Below, piece by piece: positions 19,816-24,279 of a stretch of DNA of 24,279 nucleotides. Positions within the stretch are counted from its first letter, which is position 1; each line of letters starts with the position of its first letter. A program made the position numbers and the translations under genes. The notes below the pieces were generated by a model. The model searched no databases. It had not been told where the DNA came from and saw nothing but the letters and a program-made list of their open reading frames with translations. Source of the stretch: Neurospora tetrasperma FGSC 2508 (lineage: Eukaryota; Ascomycota; Sordariomycetes; Sordariales; Sordariaceae); the NCBI RefSeq assembly GCF_000213175.1, contig NW_009799099.1, forward strand, positions 831,222 to 855,500. The letters are read 5' to 3'.

Positions 19816-22148
19816 ATTATATCCCAAAGTGGATGTTAGTCTCCACCATTTGCTGTCATAGAAGTGAGACTCGGCTCGCTGTCCCGTTGTGGGGCTTTTG
19901 TTTTGTTTGACAGCGGCTGCTCCGCCAAGAAGTGCCACATCTGCCAAAAAAGAAAAGACACCGACCGCCAAACACATCATGATCAATCTCCCACTTATTT
20001 TGGACACGCAGCCAATCTCTACTTTCATTTATTTGAAGCTATCCCCATTTCCGTCGCTTTTATTCTCGCTCTTGCCTACCTCCTGTCCCTCTACGCCGTC
20101 TTGTACAAGTTCGCTGCAAGGCTCGGGGTCCTGTTACAAGGTCAAGGAGGAAGAGCGGAGGGAAAATAAGAGAATGAGGAAGAGCGGAGAAAAGAAGGAG
20201 AGAATGAGGAAGAGCCCAAGAGACATTTTGAGGTTGGGGACTGGGTGTGGGAGACGAACAGAGACATTACACATTCAAAGTCTCAACCAGCATGGGTCGG
20301 ACCGCAGGTGGTTCACAGTAGCCATACACCATGGTCTTGTGAAGTTGAACATGTCAACAAAAAGGGGTGAAGAGGAGGCTGCATATTAATCATAGGAATA
20401 TCGGGGTAGGCCGTAGTGGTCGCCAGTAACAGCAAATGAAGAAGTAGATGTAAGGTGGCATAGCTTGAAGAGTTGAAGAAGCATGAACGGGTAGGAATGG
20501 ACATTGGGGAGAAAGTTACGTTATATAGGTAAGGAGAGGACGAATATGAGGCTATTCACAACTCCCGAAGAGTGGAAAGTTCGTGGTGGAGGCAGTTCGG
20601 TTCCGAGGACGGAGCTTTGCTCTGAGGGTCACGTGGATTCGGAATCTTCGGGCAATTAGACTGGTCCCTTAACAGGGGCGCCCATGAATTGTTAGCTTCC
20701 TTTTTCTCTCAAACCGACTTTTTGATGAATGCTACCCCATCACGTTTTGGGCTTGCGTAGGTAGTATACATTACACAACACCGATGGCTTGTGCAAGCCT
20801 ACTGCCAGGGCAGTAGTTTGGTAGCGTACACTTTTGTACGGTAAGCCTGTTAGTGGGTCCTCACCCTGGGCAAGCGTTTTGTGGTCACATGTCCACCACC
20901 CCCTGACGGACCACACCACTGCCAAAGTCCAGACTTCTCGCCTCTGCCATAAGTGAAGGTATACACACTAAGTTAAGCACACCGATGCTTGATTTTATTG
21001 TCATTGTTAGAGTAGTTTTTGTTCGTATTCTCTTAAAGCCCCTATTTGGCCCATGCCCGCCGAGTTTTCACACGCACACAGACACAACTGAGGGTCAGTC
21101 AGTACGTGAACTTGGCCATTTGTCATTTGCAGCCATGGCACTCAATCCAACGTATTGCATTCTGTTGAAGTTGATTGGATATATTCGAATTCGTGCACGG
21201 ACCAAGCCCAGAATCACACCTCATTGGTTGCACAAGTCAGCATTCCAGCCACCCTTCGAGAAACAAAATCCCCGCAACCCCATTCTGGGGCCCCGCCTTC
21301 CTCCACTTTCTGCCCGCATTTTACCACGCTAAGACTAGCTGCGGACCACGGCAATGGAATTTGAGAAACATTTTGCACTTCACTTGAAGCGCAACCTTTC
21401 GGCTTCGTTTACCGTCGTTGACCAAGCTGATCTTTGTGGATTTTTCGGCGCTTGTTCGGTCCCTTGGCTGAGCCTCCAAGAACCCCAAGACTCGTTAGTT
21501 TGACAGCTGTTCGTGATGATCGCTTGTCGTTACGTTGGTGTTTTGTTTTTTGAATTTTTTTGATTTGTTTTCTTTTTTTCCCCCGTTTTGCCCCCCTTTT
21601 CCCCCTTTTGCTCGTATTGCACATGGTACGGCCACAGCGTACCAGAAGGGCCCGTCAACATGAAGTCCCTTGGTCATCAAGTAGTGGCCAGTGTACTTCG
21701 AACTCACCGTTGATGGATAAAGGCACCGCAGCATCGCTGACAGTAAGCGAGGACTCAGCGGTGTGGGGAAGAGACGGAGAGACTTCGGGGTAAGATGCTG
21801 TCCCGGGCCGACACCGGGCAATCAAGCCAATCGGCATCCGCGCTAACATTGGCCGAGCCATGTTAGTCGTGACTTGGTTTCCCGATCAGGAGAGACAGCG
21901 CCAGGCTCATGAGGGTTAGCCCATGACGGGCAACGCCGCACACAACGTGGGTTGACAGACAAGTTGGGGATAGGGATCGGACTTGGGATCGAATCCGTCA
22001 TAGCTCGTTTTCTGTAGCTTCCCCACGGGGGAGAATCTTCTATTAAAGTGAGGCTCAACGCCTCATCAAGATCGTCTGTCTTACTTCCTCTCTCCATAGC
22101 AGCTTCTTTCTCCCATCTTTCTAGAGTCTTGTGCCCATTTTTCCAAAC
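19816..22148. other. Intergenic: upstream of small-protein gene and invertase promoter
   Basis: No supported gene is present. An open frame that could encode a hydrophobic segment (about 19940-20169, plus) has good codon bias in part but no ATG. A purine-rich tandem repeat is at 20147-20220. C- and T-runs lie at about 21540-21610. Two words matching the CreA/CRE-1 carbon repression consensus SYGGRG (GTGGGG) occur at 21763-21768 (plus) and 22021-22026 (minus); this 6-mer is short enough to occur by chance. No ATG precedes the invertase start in the last 150 nt. Confidence 0.5.
20147..20220 (+). repeat. Imperfect purine-rich tandem repeat, about 30 nt, 2.5 copies
   Basis: The word GAGGAAGAGCGGAG starts at 20147 and 20176, and its first ten bases recur at 20206, giving periods of 29 and 30 nt. 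The intervening bases (AAAATAAGAGAAT and AAAGAAGGAGAGAAT) are also similar. The whole tract is nearly all purine on the plus strand. Confidence 0.75.
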
Positions 22149-24233
22149 ATGACGAAAACAACACCATATAAAAACGCCCTTGTCGGCTTGCTCTCATTAG
22201 CCTCGGTCCTCCCTGATGGTACTACGGCTTCCGTACTGCCTCGTACCGCAGAATGCCAAAGGAATCAATACCCAGGCCCCAAGAACCCCAGCTTCGAAAC
22301 TGGCGATCTGTCGGGCTGGACAGTCGTTAATGGAGCAGCCTTTGGCAAATCCTCTGTCACCACAACTGCCTCCTCGCAGCTAGGGACCGGCCCGTTCAAC
22401 CAAGTTGGCAAGCAGTTCCTCTCGACAAATCTGCAAGATGGCGAAGCTGCCACTGGGACACTCCGCTCCAGCACCTTCAAGGCAAGCTCCGTCATGAGTT
22501 TCTTGATCGGCGGCAACTATGATCCCGCCAATCTCTACGTGGGACTTGTCCTGGAGAAAGACGGCACTCTCCTGTTCAGCCAGACCGCAACCAACGACGA
22601 GGCCCTCATCCGCATCGTCTGGGACACCAGTGCCTACGCCGGCCAGAACGTCTACATGGTTGTGGTCGATACCAGCACCACTGGCCACATCAGCTTGGAC
22701 GACGTTCGAACTGGCTGCCACGCCCTCAAGGACGGCTCACACACCTTCAACATCCTTGGACAGAGCAACCAGCCCACCAAGAACCTCACCGCTCTCGCAG
22801 CCGCTTCCCGCTACGCAGTTGACCCGACCCGTCCGCAATATCACTACACTCCCTACCAGGGCTGGATCAACGACCCTGCCGGTCTGATCCAGTGGGGCGG
22901 CAAATACCACCTCTTCAACCAGTTCAACCCTGTCGCCCCTCTTTGGGGTCCCATGTACTGGTCGCACGCCGAGAGCACTGACGCCGTACACTGGAGGGAC
23001 CTACCAGTTGCCCTGACCCCGCCGTATGTCAACAACACGCAGGACACCAGCGGGCGCTACACAGGCAGCGCCGTCAAGAACCAAGACACGGGTGCTCTGC
23101 AACTCATCTACACCGACGCCACCAACGTAACCTACCACCCCCACGCCGTGCCCGAAGTCGTCTCCTCAGCCGTGAGCACCGACGGCATCCACTTCGACCT
23201 CTACAACGGCAACCCCATCGTGGCCGAGGCGCCTCCCAACTCTGCCGCCGGATTCCGTGACCCCAAGGTCTTCTGGGACCCCACCGCCAACAACTGGAAG
23301 ATGGTCGTCGGTTCCGGTGACGGCCACACCGGCAACGTCCAGCTGTACAAGTCCACCGGCCCATCCTCATCCGAGCTTCTCTCATGGGAGTACGTTGGCG
23401 TGCTGCACCAAGGCGACGGCAGCCGGGGTATCATGTGGGAGTGCCCCAACTTCTTCCCCATCGACGACAAGTGGGTTCTCTTCTACGGCCAAGACAAGGG
23501 GTTCAAGGGGTGGTACGAAGTCGGCTCCTTCAACGGAACCACTTTTGTTTCCGAGAAGCTGGGTCTGTTCGACTCTGGCCCCGACAGCTACGCCACGCAG
23601 TGGTTCGTCGACGACGCCGGCCGCAACCTGGCCGTCACGTGGATCAACAACTGGAACACCACCAAGTGGCCTAGCAGGGTCAACGGCTGGGCCGGCACGC
23701 AGTCCATCATGCGCGAGCTCTTCATCCGCGAAGACGGCGGGCTCGGCCAGAAGCCCGTCGAGGAAGTGTCGCTCTTGGCGAGCGGCCCTGCCAAGTCGCT
23801 CGGTCAGACGGACGTCTATGGAACCTACGAGGTTGGATTCACAGACACGGCGCGCCTGCAGGCTACTGTCGACTTGGCCGCTAGCGATGCGCCCGCCTTC
23901 ACCATTGAGCTGTTTGCTTCCAGTGCCGAGTCTACTTCTCTTGTTTACAACTTTGCCAACCGGTCGTTGACCATCGACACTACGCAAGCTGGATACGGTC
24001 AGGCTGGTACTTGGGAGGCCACCATTGCCAAGCCGGCTAACAACCGTTTGTCGCTGGATATCCTGATTGATCGCTCGAGCATCGAGGTGTTTGTTGGTGA
24101 TGGAACCGCCATGACTGTCAGGGTGTTCCCGCGCTACCAGGAGTCCAAGAACATTAGGATCACCAGCGATGGAGGCAAGAAGACTGTCTTTGATGATATT
24201 GTCTTGACGCCGATGGGGTCTGCTTGGGAATAA
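22149..24233 (+). CDS. inv: Secreted GH32 invertase/fructanase (beta-fructofuranosidase)
   Basis: A single exon encodes 694 residues. ATG at 22149 (A at -3) is preferred over the in-frame GTG at 22131 because it begins a good signal peptide (MTKTTPYKNALVGLLSLASV, cleavage near residue 27). The GH32 catalytic triad is complete: nucleophile D242 in WINDPAG, transition-state stabiliser D371 in FRDPK, and acid/base E431 in WECPNFF. A C-terminal beta-sandwich has DRSSIEVFVGDG. Before the catalytic domain, residues about 46-190 (NPSFETGDLSGW to SLDDVRTGC) form an extra domain like the jelly-roll modules at the N-terminus of some bacterial levanases. Many NxT/S sites fit a secreted glycoprotein. It hydrolyses sucrose or fructans outside the cell to glucose and fructose. 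The overall form resembles Neurospora invertase, hence the symbol; sucrose versus inulin/levan preference cannot be read from sequence. Confidence 0.93.
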   Translation: MTKTTPYKNALVGLLSLASVLPDGTTASVLPRTAECQRNQYPGPKNPSFETGDLSGWTVVNGAAFGKSSVTTTASSQLGTGPFNQVGKQFLSTNLQDGEAATGTLRSSTFKASSVMSFLIGGNYDPANLYVGLVLEKDGTLLFSQTATNDEALIRIVWDTSAYAGQNVYMVVVDTSTTGHISLDDVRTGCHALKDGSHTFNILGQSNQPTKNLTALAAASRYAVDPTRPQYHYTPYQGWINDPAGLIQWGGKYHLFNQFNPVAPLWGPMYWSHAESTDAVHWRDLPVALTPPYVNNTQDTSGRYTGSAVKNQDTGALQLIYTDATNVTYHPHAVPEVVSSAVSTDGIHFDLYNGNPIVAEAPPNSAAGFRDPKVFWDPTANNWKMVVGSGDGHTGNVQLYKSTGPSSSELLSWEYVGVLHQGDGSRGIMWECPNFFPIDDKWVLFYGQDKGFKGWYEVGSFNGTTFVSEKLGLFDSGPDSYATQWFVDDAGRNLAVTWINNWNTTKWPSRVNGWAGTQSIMRELFIREDGGLGQKPVEEVSLLASGPAKSLGQTDVYGTYEVGFTDTARLQATVDLAASDAPAFTIELFASSAESTSLVYNFANRSLTIDTTQAGYGQAGTWEATIAKPANNRLSLDILIDRSSIEVFVGDGTAMTVRVFPRYQESKNIRITSDGGKKTVFDDIVLTPMGSAWE

Positions 24234-24269
24234 AAGAGTTAGAAAGAAATGTACATGATGTAGACGGAC

Positions 24270-24279
24270 GGGGGGGGGG
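24270..24279 (+). repeat. Terminal G run at window edge
   Basis: Ten consecutive G end the window, just past the invertase 3' UTR start. This may be a real homopolymer or an end-of-sequence artefact. Confidence 0.6.

Noticed and set aside
19889-20389. 166-codon plus-strand open frame over the purine repeat
   Set aside because: It begins at GTG; from its first ATG (19979) it is a low-complexity product shaped by the repeat, and a different frame has better codon bias in the first part.
21763-22026. CreA/CRE-1-like GTGGGG sites as proof of carbon repression of the invertase
   Set aside because: The six-base degenerate consensus is expected a few times by chance in a stretch this long; noted only as weak context.
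23257-23970. 237-codon plus frame and 201-codon minus frame inside the invertase gene
   Set aside because: These are shadows of the GC-rich, C-ending codons of the GH32 reading frame, with Ser/Arg/Pro-rich products and no domain.

Overview
This window is nuclear DNA of a filamentous ascomycete, most likely a Sordariales species of the Neurospora/Sordaria type. The evidence is short introns (51 to 144 nt) with GTRNGT donors, CTRAC branch points and YAG acceptors, C-ending codons, pyrimidine-rich leaders, several closely spaced TAGGTA/TACCTA intergenic motifs, and the proteins encoded. There are no operons, CRISPR arrays, transposons or recognisable tRNA or 5S genes.

Layout, left to right. (1) Positions 1-1188, minus strand: the 5' part of a CofD/YvcK (UPF0052) family gene, four exons including an 18-nt micro-exon, running off the left edge. 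(2) 2779-5001, minus: a two-exon Barentsz/CASC3 (Btz-domain) gene, the exon-junction-complex partner of eIF4A-III, with a long CT-rich leader and a candidate uORF. (3) 5002-8029: mostly empty. (4) 8030-8621, minus: a weak two-exon orphan candidate. (5) 8854-10410, minus: a three-exon pepsin-family aspartyl protease with no visible signal peptide and an acidic C-terminal extension. (6) 13169-14489, plus: a two-exon AhpC/TSA-like thioredoxin-fold protein with a CGQC motif. (7) 17008-18860, plus: a two-exon fungal protein with seven predicted membrane helices and a 274-residue disordered Ser/Pro/Gly/His-rich tail. (8) 19241-19516, minus: a 91-residue hydrophilic protein with a 5' UTR intron and a tandem CRE (TGACGTCA) pair in its promoter. 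(9) 22149-24233, plus: a secreted GH32 invertase/fructanase with an extra N-terminal jelly-roll-like domain.

The genes do not form a pathway. They are independent units covering RNA processing, proteolysis, redox, a membrane protein, a probably stress-regulated small protein and sucrose/fructan use. The boundaries given are spliced models that I read from splice signals and frame continuity; several open frames in the window begin at GTG or TTG, so I chose ATG starts by context and domain content. The parts most worth following up are the seven-TM protein with its formin-like tail, the CofD-family enzyme in a lineage not known to make F420, and the CRE pair.
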